Shown one piece after another: positions 35,132 to 49,613 of a stretch of 64,000 nucleotides of DNA. How positions within the stretch are numbered: the first letter of the stretch is position 1; every line of letters begins with the position of its first letter. Under the pieces are notes generated by a model. That model did no database searches. It was not told the DNA's origin and was given only the letters and a program-made list of their open reading frames with translations. This DNA comes from Silurus meridionalis (lineage: Eukaryota > Chordata > Actinopteri > Siluriformes > Siluridae): contig NC_060898.1 of assembly GCF_014805685.1 (NCBI RefSeq), positions 7,372,001 to 7,436,000 of the forward strand, written 5' to 3'. A program made the position numbers and the translations under genes.

Positions 35132-37012
35132 GTAAGATCTGTTTTTATACTATTGAACTAATATTTGCAGCCTTTTGATTATTAACATATAATAATATGA
35201 TATGTACATGCTTTAGTATGGTTGAATTATTCACACTATATAAGCACACTAGTGTGAACTATTGGCATGGACACCATTAAAATTCCACTGGTAAAGCAAT
35301 CACACAGGTGTGTTTTCTGCAAACGCTGGCTGGTGATTAATCTTCCTGCAATAAATACATTCATTTATACACCAAAGACAAATCACTTTAAAGCCTCTGC
35401 TTCTGTATTGCTTTATCTGAATGACTAATACGCCATTAACTGTTTACAACCGAACATTAAGAGATCCAGATTAGCTTGCCCGAAAATGCTTACCTGTGTC
35501 TCAGTCTTCAAATCGGAAACCAGCGCACAAAAGTGTGTATGCACTCCAGTGCAAAAGGCAAATCTGATCCCAGACTTAAAGATACTGCAGCCAGCAGGAA
35601 AGAACATTTTAAGACTTTTAATCAAAAGATAGCATTGTTTAGCACAAAGGTTCAAAAATGGTAAACTAATGCAAATGATCAGCATTTGTACTATTAATGT
35701 GTAACGTCCACAGTTCTGAATTCATCACCAGACACAGTTTCTGACTTCTTGACGTAGTGTGGTAATAAATATATCCTTTATGTGATGCTCAGGTTTGTTT
35801 CAGACAAACCACATCAAATATCTTTATTATTGGGACACTAGACTTCAGTGTAGTTTAATCAAACATGCAGAAAGATCATCTGAATGATATATCCCAAAGT
35901 TTATAGTTGTAAAAAGGAAATATGAGGTGGTTAACATGTATATACATTTAGGATTTTAACATTTAATGTTTAAACTATAATTTGTATTCATTTAAACCAC
36001 ATAACCTCTAGTAGCATTATATTATTATAATTGTAGAAGCAACACATTCCTCAATAAGTCTGTGAAACAAATATGAGCGATTAAATGTTTAATATTAATT
36101 CAGCCATCCATTGTGTTATTTTGGTGTCATTTAATAATCGAAGCAAGCAATTCATTCGAACAATGCTGTGTTTATTGTTTGTCCTGGCTCATTTCATTTC
36201 GAGGACGACTCTCACCGCTTTTCATCTCTCGCTCTCTCAGATCAGAGTTCGATCACAGTCACACCCAAACCCACAACTACTCCTCTCACAGCAGTCCCCC
36301 TTACTGATGACCACGACCCCACAACCACAACCACGTCCAACGAGCATTCTGCAAATAATGCCACCTCGAAAGTAACAGGAGCGACACAAGCTCCAGGGGT
36401 TCCCATGACTCCTTCCGCTCCTGCTCCAGCTGTGCCTCCAGGCTCCAGTAACACTAATCACACTGATGCTCCACCCCCAGGGACAACCACCGTTATAGGA
36501 GGAGAGACGGAGAAGAAAATCACCTCTCCTCATCCCACAACTCTGCCCCCTCCTTCCACAACTGAGGGTTCTAATTTGACCCATCCCATTCAACCTGATC
36601 CTGATCTTGACCCTGTTGACAATAATAATAATGTTACATCTGGCATGACAGAACCACCTGAAATCACCACACCATACATCAGCAGTCCTCCAGGTGAGTG
36701 TGTTGACTGTTTGGGTTCTTGACCATGTGTGATAGTACAATTGTTAGTTATTCATTGTTAATATCCATCGAAAAGCAGTATAGGAGATTTTAGAGCCTAC
36801 ATATCACCCCAGCCACAATTATTTAAATATTTATTTTGAACAAATATTTTTGATTGTTTGTAATTGAGATATAAATATGAGCTCTTTCCCCCACACACAG
36901 GTGGAGGTGGAGGTGGTGAAGGTAAACTTCAATGTATTTTTTATTTATGTCCTTTTTTTTCCTTCAAAAATGATTGTTACTTTAAATATACTTTAATGCA
37001 TAGACTTTAATA

Positions 37013-37096
<84 letters not shown>

Positions 37097-40000
37097 CTGT
37101 GCTTAAACCAATAATGTGTAATCTAAAAAAGAAAAATGGTGGAAAAATGTGTGTATAAATGGTTTTGATATTTTGCTGGAATTAAAATCTGATGGCATCT
37201 TTTGATTTGATTTGATTCATTTGAATTGACAGATGCATATAGTGGATGTTCTTTAATTAGCATTTATGATTCACTCTTTGATGATATGCCTATCAGCAAA
37301 TACAAAAAAAACCCCAACATTTTATATACTCTATAGAATTATACTGTATATGCAAGTTCTAGTTTTATGTAGCACATATCGCATATTTATAAACAGTCCA
37401 ACTGACTCATGGGTTTCTTATTTGCTTTTCTTCCCTGCACCACCTGTTGGACCTCCATACAAAACTCGACCTTTCTCAAACAAAGACACGGCAATCATCG
37501 CCGTGACTGTTGCTTTATCGTCCCTGCTGGTCATCATCTTTATCATCATCGTACTCTACATGCTCAGGTCAGGTGACCGACACTCACAAATTGCTTTTCA
37601 GCCAAAATAATATTTATAGAGCTGCACAGTTGAGAGATAAGGATCTTGCATTCCTCATGGCTAAACTCTTGACAACCTTTCCTTCATTAGAGATGATTAC
37701 CTGCATCATTCTGTCTCCTGCAATTTTATATACTTTATATCATATTTTCTTTCTGTTGTACATGAGAAAATTTGTATTTATTTGTTCCTGTTTGTATCTC
37801 TGTGTTGTGACAGGTTTAAGAAGTACAAGCAGTCAGGAAGCCATTCGAATTCCTTCAGGCTGACCAATGGCAGGACTGATGACACAGGTGTGTGTGCGAG
37901 AGAGAGAGAGAGAAAGATGTCTGGATTCTTAGAAGTGATGGATTTTGAGACTAGCTCTGTTCTAGCTTTGTCGCTTTTGGCGAATGTCCTCCATCAGACG
38001 CCTTAAAACCTGCTAGTAGAACTCGCTGTTGGCGTTCTAGCCCCTGGGGACAAATTCTAAATGCACAATGGAGTGAGTGTAGAAAAAGACGATGAATATG
38101 TACTTGGTTTAGCTTCGGACTTGCTGCCCCGGTAATGGGCTCTTCCATGTAAAGCCTGTTGCTTCTTCTCAGGGTCATACCTGTACACTCGGGTAATGAT
38201 CCTCGACTTGAAGGCCTTTTCATCTACGGCACGCTTGTTCTTGGTGGACATTTTGACGCAGTGTTCCTGGGTCAGCAGCCTGGGGGCGTACTTGGCAGCA
38301 ACACTGCATGTTCAGACCACACGTGAGAATTGTCTGGACTGTTCCGTATTACACACCGACAATAGCAGGAATCTTATGGATAGTTCTCCAACGATTGTCA
38401 TGCCCAGGTTGCCGAATGGTTTCAACATTTTCAGGGGTTTGGCTTGTTGAAGGTTTTCCTGATCTCTCGTCATCTTTCAGTGTTCTTCCGCTTTTAAAGC
38501 ACGCATGCCACTCAAAACACCTAGAACGGCTCATTGCAGCATCGTTGTAAACTTGCCGAATCATGTCAAACGTCTCGATGGCAGATTTGCCCAGGAACAC
38601 GTTTTCTCTTTGTTTTTACTTACTGTCCATGAAGAAATCGCCGACATAGTAACTCGTGGTCAGAATAGCACCAGTCACACAGGACAGAATGATGCCTTTT
38701 TGGACACTGACTTATAAAGGTCCGTGCTCCCTGTGACTGTGCTTGCGGCCTTGTGCTGCCATCTGTCGGCATGTTACAAAACTAGTCTCGAAACATTTTG
38801 ATACCACCTCGTTGTAGTGAAGAGTTTACATCTTAATCTTTTTCACTATCCTGACCTGCAGTAGTAATGTAAGAATTAACAATAAATTGCACCATTTTCC
38901 TGCTCATCTCCCACTACCTCTGCTAATAAATTACCGTTGTGCCCCAAATTGCTTAGTTAACTCATCTAGACTGGTACTGAATACTAACACACACTGGTTT
39001 CATTTAACACGCTTTTATGTAGCCTTCAGCCCTACTGAAAAAGCCATTTGCCCAAAATATTTGGAAATCCTTGCCATAGGCTGTTGATTTCGAATAAAAA
39101 TGCTATACCAGTTTAGTACACGTATATAAGTTGTCATGCAGTGTTGCATTTTGGTAGGATGTCTGAGATGGTCCAGCATAGAAACTGGTCATTTGTCATT
39201 GCTTTGATTTTATAACCCAAAGCCCATAGGTGAAATTATCCACGTTTAAACTCTGAGTTTAAGATTTTCCTCAAACCCGAACACAAAATAAAATATCAGC
39301 AGGGAGCAAATAGCAAATTACTGCAGGGTGACAGTTAAATGATTTAGGTATATTTATTGGACTCGTTACATGCTGTGGGTTATCTGATGTTCCTGGTGTA
39401 TATAATCCTTGCACCCATACACTTTTACTTTCAAAAGAGATCAAACATATGCAGTATATTAACACAGTTGGGGGTTAAAAGAGACACTCACCCTGTGGTA
39501 TTTTGAATGTTTTACTCTGGATTTATTTGGGTTCTCTGGTTTCCTCCTAACTTCCAGAAACATGCCTGTTGGTGGATTGTCCAGGCTTGATTGCCTTTAG
39601 GTGTTAATGCTTGTGCCTGACTTGCCTAATGTGGCCACCTTTTTTAAAACTGGGCTGTAGTGCCCACTACTGGCCAATGTGTTAGCTGTGATTGCAAGAA
39701 TTGCAAAAAGTTTATTTATTTATTTTTTTATGCCTGCTGTATTTTGATATAATAATGAATGCGATTTTTTTACACACATTGTTGTCAATGGATGATTTAT
39801 TAGTCCAGAGAAACATTCTGATCTTCTTTTTCTGTTTCCTGCTCTTCCTTTCCCTTTTTTCATCCCGGACCTGACAGAGCTTCAGAGCGTGCCGCTGTTA
39901 GCCCGGTCGCCCAGCACTAACAGGAAGTACCCACCCCTTCCAGTAGACAAACTCGAGGAGGAGATGAACCGTCGCATGGCCGATGACAATAAACTCTTTC

Positions 40001-41411
40001 GGGAGGAATTCAACGTAAACACACCACACGCATCACACTCTCATAGTGCAGTGAGACAGGATGGGACTCATAAATTAGATGAATCAGTTGATGTTGCTTT
40101 ATTCATCTGAAAACTGTGGAAACATTTCTGGATGCTTTAGCGGAGTTTAAAGCAGGATGTACAAACAGATGTTTGTTGGGCAGTTGGCTTTCGATTTGTT
40201 TTCTTAACTGTCAGCAATTATAAGTGTGAATCAGTCACTTCTGATTCACTGCAACAGAAGAGCACATACCAAATATGGTCACGGATTACAACACACCCTT
40301 GTTTCAGTATGTAATCGTTATTGAGTTAGTCAGCTTCAATCACTTCATTGACTATATAAGAATGGCAACTTTTATTATAAATAAATGTCTTCCTATTTCC
40401 TAGTATAAAACCCACAGGCCAGTGCCATTTGAGTGACTTTTGGTCTCATAAGCAAGTGCATGTGCTGTAATATTTTTAATTAATTTTTTATTTTTTATTT
40501 TATACTAATTACTTAAGTGTATAACAATGTGCAAAAAAAATTGGTTCTTAGTACATGGTCCTTGTCCACCCATGACGTCTGATTGATGGGCTTTCTGTCC
40601 GTCTTCTCTGCAGGCTCTGCCAGTTTGCCCCATCCAGGCCTCATGCGATGCCGCCTCCAAGGAAGAGAACAAGGAGAAGAACCGATACGTCAACATTCTG
40701 CCCTGTGAGTCTGGATGATATACATGTACACAATCATACAAGAGAAGTTCCTAATGTGTGTTTCTTATTCTGTAAATACTCTCACAATGCAGCTCTCTTT
40801 CTGTTCAGTGCATGGTTTTAAAACATTTTACAATTAATAATACATACTAAACACTTTAGTTTTGCTTCAACCTGATTGTTTTCAGTGCATAATCACTTTT
40901 GCAGTGCACTTGTGTAGCAAAATATTTGATATCACCTCAGGAAGAACTTTTTTATTTTTTTTATTCTAAATGCCTATAAAATATAAGTTTATAGGAAGAT
41001 GCTAAATTAAGGCAACAAACCTTCAAAACATGTCATTTATATAATATAAATTCCAAAATCTTACACTGCAACAGTACAGCTCTTTTGGTGACAAGTGAAA
41101 GTTTTTAACAAATGTTATTTTAATCCTGGAATAATACAGTTGCAACCAGGATTTCTTGTACTATAGACACCTTATAAAACTTGCAAACATAAAAAAAAAA
41201 AAATTCACCTAGGTGTTTTTACAGAAATGTTTCATATAAACATATTGACTGCTGACTATTGTGAGATTTATCCACTCAGCAAGGTTTCTGTTCTTATCTG
41301 CGTGCAGGGAAAGAAGTTAATTGTACTGAAATAATTGCACATAAAGCACAGTTTTGCAATACAAACAGTGCCGTAGTTGCTGTTATTTCCACTTCTGAGA
41401 ATAATATAGAC

Positions 41412-41447
<36 letters not shown>

Positions 41448-44400
41448 CTCTCCCCTGTATCTTTATTCTGTCACTCTCAGACGATCACTCCAGGGTACAT
41501 CTCTCCCCTCTAGAGGGCGTCCCAGACTCAGATTTCATCAATGCCTCTTACATTAATGTGAGTCATAGCATAATGTTTACATACTCCGTCTGTAATTTAA
41601 AAAAAAAAGGAAAATTCATAAAATATTTTTTTCTGAACAGGGTTATCAGGAGAAGAACAAGTTTATAGCTGCCCAAGGTAAATAAAAAGAATTGAGGAAA
41701 TACATTGAAAAGATCAGAATAACCTTTATTATATCTTTATTTCTAAATATATAATAAAGGTATAATATATATATATATATTATGGTGTAGTCCATAAATA
41801 AAAGATTGTGTGCACGTATGTCTCAGGGCCAAAAGAGGAGACGGTGAATGACTTCTGGAGAATGATCTGGGAGCAGAACACTGCCACCATTGTCATGGTG
41901 ACCAACCTGAAAGAGCGGAAGGAGGTACAGTTGTGGTCTTTATTGATCCCACAGGGAAATAATTTTAAAACCATGCATATTTGTATGATCTTGTTTCTCT
42001 AATGCAGAGTGAAAAAAACCCTAAGAATAAATGAATTATTAGTGGTAGACCCTTTGATCTGACCAGTTTGGGGATAAGTGACTAATAGAGATGTAAGTGG
42101 GTGTCCATGGCCTAACTGATAACCTCTAAAAGGCATTTGTATTGTAAGACTATGCAAAAACATAAAAACTCCACAGTCAATTGTTAGTGGTATTCTAACA
42201 AAGTGGAAGCGATTGGGAACGGCAGCAACTTAGCCACAAAGTGTTAGACCAGGTAAAATCACAGAGCGGTTCAGCAGATGCTGAGACACGTAGTGCACAG
42301 AGGTTTCTGCTCCGACTTTCTGCCTACAGACCTCCAAACTTCATGTGGCCTTCAGATTAGCACAAGAACAGTGCGTAGAGAGCTTCATGGAATTTGTTTC
42401 CATGGACGAGCAGCTGCTTCTGGAAGAAAAATTCCCATGAACACACTCTTAAACATTGTGGAAAGCCTTCCCAGAAGAGTTGAAGCTGTTATAGCTGCAA
42501 AGGGCAAACATCATATTAAACCCAATAGGTTTAGAATTGGATGTTACTCAAGTTCATTTGCATGTGAAGGCAGACGAGCGAATACTTTTGGTAATATAGT
42601 GTAAGTAGTCAAATAAAATTTGCATATGAGTGCAGTGTCATTCTTCATACATCTTGATAGAAATGCAAATTTGTCAAAGTAATATTTAGTGTTGGCAGAC
42701 TAACAGTGTGTTTAAACCACTGAACCAACTGCTTAAATAAACTATTTAATAAAAAAAAAAGGACAGTATTTTATGGTATAAATTATTTGTGATTTAGGTC
42801 AGTGGTCCCCAACCCACGGGCCGCGGACCGGCACTGGTCCGTGGGTCAATTGGTACCGAGCCACACAGAAAGTATACATAACTTTAATTCTGTGTTATTT
42901 ATTATCTGATTCTGAATGATGTTTTACTTTGGAAAATTACCGGATTTCCTCCACCACATCTGTCTATGACTCACTCTTGATTCATGTCTTACCTCCATCC
43001 GCTACCTTCTTAAAGGTGCTGCTCCGGCCGCTAACACAATACATTACCACTAAATCGAAACCCCCAAGCGAGCAAAATGATCAAAAAACAACACAGTGGA
43101 GTCACGTTTATTATTATATTTAAAAAAATATCATTTTATTTTGTTGTATTTATCCGCCATACCTTAAAGGCCGGTCCGTGAAAATATTGTCTGACATTAA
43201 TCTGGTTCGTGGTGCAAAAAAGGTTGGGGACCACTAATGTAGGTTACTGAAGTTAGACCTGTTTAGAAATGTTTCAGGTCATAAACTGTTTTTATTTAGA
43301 GTTTGTATTTAGGCTCTATTAAAAAGATTATTAATGATTATTAATTATGATTATTTTTATAATGTTAATGCCTGTAGTGATGAACATGTGGCTGGTATGT
43401 TTCAGTGTAAGTGTGCTCAGTACTGGCCGGATCAGGGCTGCTGGACGTACGGGAACATCCGTGTGTCTGTTGAGGATATGACCGTGCTGGTGGATTACAC
43501 CGTACGCAAGTTCTGCATTCAGCAGGTATTATACAATGAATGCCTTCGGTCCATTCCGGTTCCAAAACGCTATGATTTGAGAAACCAAAAAATAAAAGTG
43601 CTATCATTCTGCTGTTTAAGTAAATTGATTGACCAATATACTTTGTTAACCTGAAACCTTTGTCCTGTCTTGTTTCTGTGTTTGTAGGTGGGGGATGTAT
43701 CAGGGAAGAAGCCCCAGAGGCTGGTGACTCAGTTTCATTTCACCAGCTGGCCAGATTTTGGCGTGCCCTTTACACCTATCGGCATGCTCAAATTCCTTAA
43801 AAAGGTTAAAGCGTGCAACCCGCAGTACGCTGGGCCTATAGTGGTGCACTGCAGGTGCTTTTTTATCTTATCTTATTTCAACAACATATACTTTCACAGG
43901 ACAGACTTTTAATACAGTACTGTAATGAAAAGTCTTCATAAGAGAAACATTAGCAGCTGTAAAATGAATGAAGCTATAGTAAATTCAGATTTACATATGT
44001 GAGAAAGAACAAAAGAGAACTTTAATATTAAATTGTATTCCTTTTCAGTCCAGTTTAATTTGAACCAACAAGGCTGTTAATCCTTAATTAAACATTAACC
44101 ATTTAACAGCGGTGTAAATCTTTTTTTTATTATTTGTTAATTTTTGGTATTTAATTGTAATACCTATTCAAATGGAATCTGTTTGTATGGAAACACAGTT
44201 GCACGTAAAACATAAATAAATAAATAATTGCCCTCTGTGTAAGATCTTACAAACACCAAAAGGTTGCTATATGCCAAACACTCATATAATTTTAGTTTGT
44301 ATTACTTGTAAGTAACCTGTGTGTAAACACATCTTTTCAACAGACTGCAGAGGATATATAGTGCTTTAGAAACAGTTCCTTTTGAAATAGATTGAATTCA

Positions 44401-44612
44401 TCTAGGACTTTTGAAGGATTGTTATTTTACCCCTTTCATTGCCTGAATGTTAAATACTAACAAGTCAAACACTCTTAATGTTCAATGTGAAATAAATTAT
44501 AATAAAGCATTCATAGATTTATTTTCATAGTTTGTGATTGAATTTACTGTCATTTTACTATTAATACTGGTTTATTATTTAGTATTTTGTGATATTTCTC
44601 TTATATTCTGTC

Positions 44613-44663
<51 letters not shown>

Positions 44664-47600
44664 GCGGGTGTTGGGAGGACCGGCACCTTCATTGTAATCG
44701 ATGCAATGTTGGATATGATGGGTGCCGAGAGGAAGGTGGATGTGTTCGGCTTTGTCACGAGAATACGAGCCCAGCGGTGCCAAATGGTCCAGACCGATGT
44801 TAGTTCAGTTCTTTGTGATTCCATACTGTAACTGTGTAAAGCTTGAGCTATCTCGCTTTATTCACATTTTATTAACCCAGAGCAGCTGAACTTCACATTT
44901 GTACACAAGGTCCCTAAAGATCTGATATACATTTGGAGGTCGAGGTGGCATAAGTAAAGATGGCTTAGAACAAAGACTTTTAATTTAATGTCATGTGACT
45001 CATCCCTTGTCCATGCCTTGAGTGTACCGGTACCTAAACCTCATACTTTGAGTATAACCTGTCTTGCTAACTTAGTAGCTTTTACTCTCATAAACCTACA
45101 CTATTCTATATAAATTCCTGGACAAATGATCTAGAATGCTTCAGTCAAAGATCTGTCTCAAATAATAACTCCTCCTTTCTTTATTTTTTTTTTTTTTTTT
45201 TATAATTTAGTTCAATGACTGTCTTATAGTGTACAAACTGAAATCATGCAGTTCTCACAATCCTGTCATTCTAATGAGAAGCGTGTGTTTGCTGTAAGTA
45301 ATTCTGCCTCAAAAAACTGCAAATGTATCAGGAATCTTTTGGATCTAGGTTTTCATCATGCAAGAAAATAAAGGGTGTCAAAACTCTTATTTAGAGGTCA
45401 GCTGATAATGCGGGTTCTTTTCCGATAGATTGGTTGGATTGTACTTGCTGATAGCTGATTAATCATCCGATTAGAAACAAACAAACATAGCACTTCATGT
45501 TACATGGTAGTGAACTTTTTTACAAACATAAAAAAAACAGCATTTAATCTCTGAAAATGTGCCAAATAAAAGGAATATATATTTATAAATAAATATAGTC
45601 ATATAATTAATCAATTATAAATAATTAAAATAATTTAGTGCTCTCCATGCAGCATGCCAGTTTTTTTGTAAAAACAAAACCGCATATGTCATCAGTGATT
45701 GGCCTCTAGAGGCCGCACTCGCGGTGACAGCGGACCGGAAGCAGGAAAAACTATCGCTACGTATATTTGCCGATAGCCAATAGTACCAGCACCAATCTGT
45801 GCCGATTTATCATTTTTTCTTTTGTGCCTTTTTTTTCTCCGCAGATGCAGTACGTATTTATTTTCCAGGCTCTGTTAGAGCACTACCTGTATGGAGACAC
45901 AGAGCTGGAGGTCACCTCTCTAGAGACTCATCTGAACAAACTGTATAATCCTTTTCCTGGAGCAGGTTGTAGTGGGCTGGAGGCGGAGTTCAAGGTGAGT
46001 TCCAGAATTTTGGTTTCTTCTGTAAACATCACATGAGTTCTGCTCCATGAGTTCAGGTCAAGCAGAAGATTTATTATTTTTATATGAAATGATTTTAATT
46101 ATTGATGATTTATTGAATGATTAATTAAAATATATATCAATTTATGTGCTTCTTTATTTCTGTATCTGTCTAAATATCTGTAGAAACTCACTTCTATAAA
46201 GATCCAGAATGATAAAATGAGAACAGGGAACCTTCCAGCCAACATGAAGAAGAACCGTGTGCTGCAGATCATTCCATGTAAGCTGTGTATACAAAAGATT
46301 AAAAAAACAATGCCTGATGAACGTATTAAGTTATTCTCGGCCCCTCATTTTCTCACTTTCTTCCGCTCTTCAGACGAGTTTAACCGAGTGATCATTCCTG
46401 TAAAGCGTGGTGAGGAAAGCACAGACTACGTCAATGCCTCCTTCATCGATGTGAGTGCCTTCCTCTTGTGACACCAAGAGCAGCTTTCAATGCTAAAGCA
46501 ATTTCACCAACTGTTTAGACAGTGGCAGAATAGGAATATGAAAGCATTTGTGGTTTGGAGAAAAGAATTGATTTGTCTTTTGTTTCTGTTGTCTGAATGT
46601 TCTCTGCCATTCTTGTTTTGTGTGCTTGGTGACAATCCCACAATAAAAACCATGCATATGGGTTTATCAGTGTTTATCAGACATGCATTCATTTTGAGTT
46701 TTAATATCAACAGTATCTGAATGTATGCTGTAAATTGAATAACTGTAGGCTATTCCTATTGTGTTACCAAGAATAATAATCATCATAATAGTACAAGTAA
46801 TGAAAATAACAATAATTATCATTAATTCTTTAAGTTTTATTAAAATAAGTTTTTTGTTTGTTTTTGTTATTAACACCATATTTGGATTGTAATAGTTTTA
46901 CATTGTAAGGTCAGGTTTTGTAATTATATCTGGGCTGCAACCAGCGATTATTTCGGTTGTACCGTGCTGATGTTTCGCCTTCATCCATGACACACGTGTG
47001 TTTTCTTTTTGCTCGCTCGCTCATCACTGTGGTACTTCCATGCCACACAAGCTCAGCTTTGCATAACGTCCAGGTACAGTTTTATTTGTTGCGCTTAATA
47101 TAAAATGTTTCCATGCTTAGAATGACTCGGGACACACACTTTTTCCTGCAGCAGGTTAACCCTGCAGGTTAACCCTTTTTCGGGGGCTGTGTTACGCTAA
47201 CTCTTAACTTGCGGCCCGACTACTCGGTAACGGCGTTCGTTGACTACGAGTTTCATTATGGATTTTATCGATTAGTTGTTGCAGATCTAGTGCGTATATA
47301 TGTCTTGAAAGATCTTGAATTTAACATGTATAAAACAAGAAATAGAAAAAGTCCAAATTAATATGAATGTATTCTAAATTTGTAAAAACTATACTATTTT
47401 TGTGAAACAGTAGGTTTTGTGTTTAATGGCTTTTGCCATCTAAAAAGCAGAATAATGTTATTGTTTCATCAAATAACACTATTTTGTATTGCACATTGTT
47501 TTCTGACTATAATATTTTTGTGTGTAGGGATACAGGCAGAAGGACTCCTACATGGCCAGTCAGGGCCCATTGCAGCACACCATTGAGGACTTCTGGAGAA

Positions 47601-49264
47601 TGATCTGGGAGTGGAGGAGCTGCTCTATTGTGATGCTTACTGAACTGGAGGAGAGAGGACAGGTAGAGAAGGGGGAGAGGGGGTGTAGAAATGGGGTGTT
47701 TAATGTGCAGACTTACTGATGTGCAGGTAAAAAAAAAAGAATATAAAGGAGATGCCTGTGTATTGAAATTAATTAGTGTGTTTAATTTCTGTGTCTCGCT
47801 CCGTCTCTCTCTCTGTAGGAGAAGTGTGGTCAGTACTGGCCTCTTGATGGAGTGATGACATGTGGTGATATGTCCATTGAGCTGAAGAGAGAGGAGGAAT
47901 GTGAAAGCTACACTGTCAGAGATTTGCTTGTCACCAACACGAGAGTGAGTGTCTACATGCACACACGTACACATGCATGTGCCCACATTCTGCAGTGGTA
48001 CAGCTGTTACTGTTTAACCATTGCATCCTGTCTTTTGCAGCATTACCAACACTAATTTATCATTGTTTGCATTGTGTTTTGTGAAAAGAGTATCATGCAC
48101 CATGGAAAGTGTTGTAATATTTTAGCTGTATTGTAAATTTGGACAGCAGCTTAGCTCGCTGCGATATCTTTTTCCTTTCAGCTGAATGTCACATACATGA
48201 TATAAACGTTGTGTTTAATAACATTCACATAGATATATTTGTTTATTTTAATGTTATTTTTTATTAATTTCAATCAATCTTTGTTGATTTTTTTATTTTT
48301 GCTCATTCAACCACAAGTGTGTTAGTGATTTAGGGTCAGGAGAGCAGTCAGCGTTCCAATTCCTCCCAAAGGTTTTCAGTAGGGTTAAGGTCAGAGCTCT
48401 ATAGAAGGTCACTAAAGACTTTCAGCTCCGAACCACATAAATCATATCTTCATGGACCTCACTTTGTGCACAGGGGCACTGTCATGCTGGAACAGGTTTG
48501 GGTCTTCTAGTTGAAGTGAAGGGGAAATTGAACAATATCACATCCAAGGACATCCTATACAATCTTGTGCCTTCAGCTTTGTGGTAACAGTTTGGTAACA
48601 TGGCTGGGATTCAGGTGTCCTAATACTATTGCTTTACTTACAAAAGAAAAGTGTTGTTTTATGTTACTCAGTCATTAAACGACTGCTATGAGAAATATGA
48701 TTGTTGTGTCACCACACAGGAAATGCAAGGAGGGTGGCATGCCGAATTGAATAAAAACATTTCTACCATCTTCTAGCACATGACGCTAGGGTGAAAGTTT
48801 GAACACTACAGTAACTTTCTGATAAGTTCGGAATTTAATCTGGATTTAACGTGAATTTTCAAGTTTTACAGAAATTTTTGGATTCCATTTCCATACCAAC
48901 ACGAATCATTAAAGCAAACCAGCGATAGGCACAACACTAAGGTTCTTTTCACCTGTCATTGCTGGTAATCGTTTACAGTTATTACACTGGAGAAAAAGAA
49001 ACAAAAGCATTTTCACTAGAGCTATTAGCTATTCTCTGAAATATTCGATTTTGCCCATTGGGACTGACTGATAATTGTTTTTAAAAATGTACACTTTTTA
49101 TTAATTAATCATGCAATGCTTGTATGAATAGTTGTACTAGCATAGTGACATGTTCAGGAGACACTGGGGTAGATGCTATTTTGTAACAGTAGACAGACAG
49201 ATACTTGATCAGACTGCTAATAACATTTAGATTCAGTTAAACACTGTGTGCCATCGTGTTTCTT

Positions 49265-49323
<59 letters not shown>

Positions 49324-49541
49324 GTTCTTCCGTTCAGGAGAATAAATCTCGTGCTGTGCGTCAGTTTCACTTTCACGGCTGGCCTGAGGTGGGGATCCCT
49401 ACCGACGGTAAAGGCATGATCAACATCATTGCTGCCGTGCAGAAACAGCAGCAGCAGTCTGGAAACCACCCAATCACAGTGCACTGCAGGTGAGCTCTGA
49501 CCTCATTACTCCACCAATCACCAAAAAGCCTTAGACTGCAT

Positions 49542-49613
<72 letters not shown>

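Noticed and set aside
36237..36740. 167-codon minus-strand open frame opposite the ptpra ectodomain exon
   Set aside because: It is the antisense shadow of a Thr/Pro-rich exon. The sense strand has correct splice phases at both ends.
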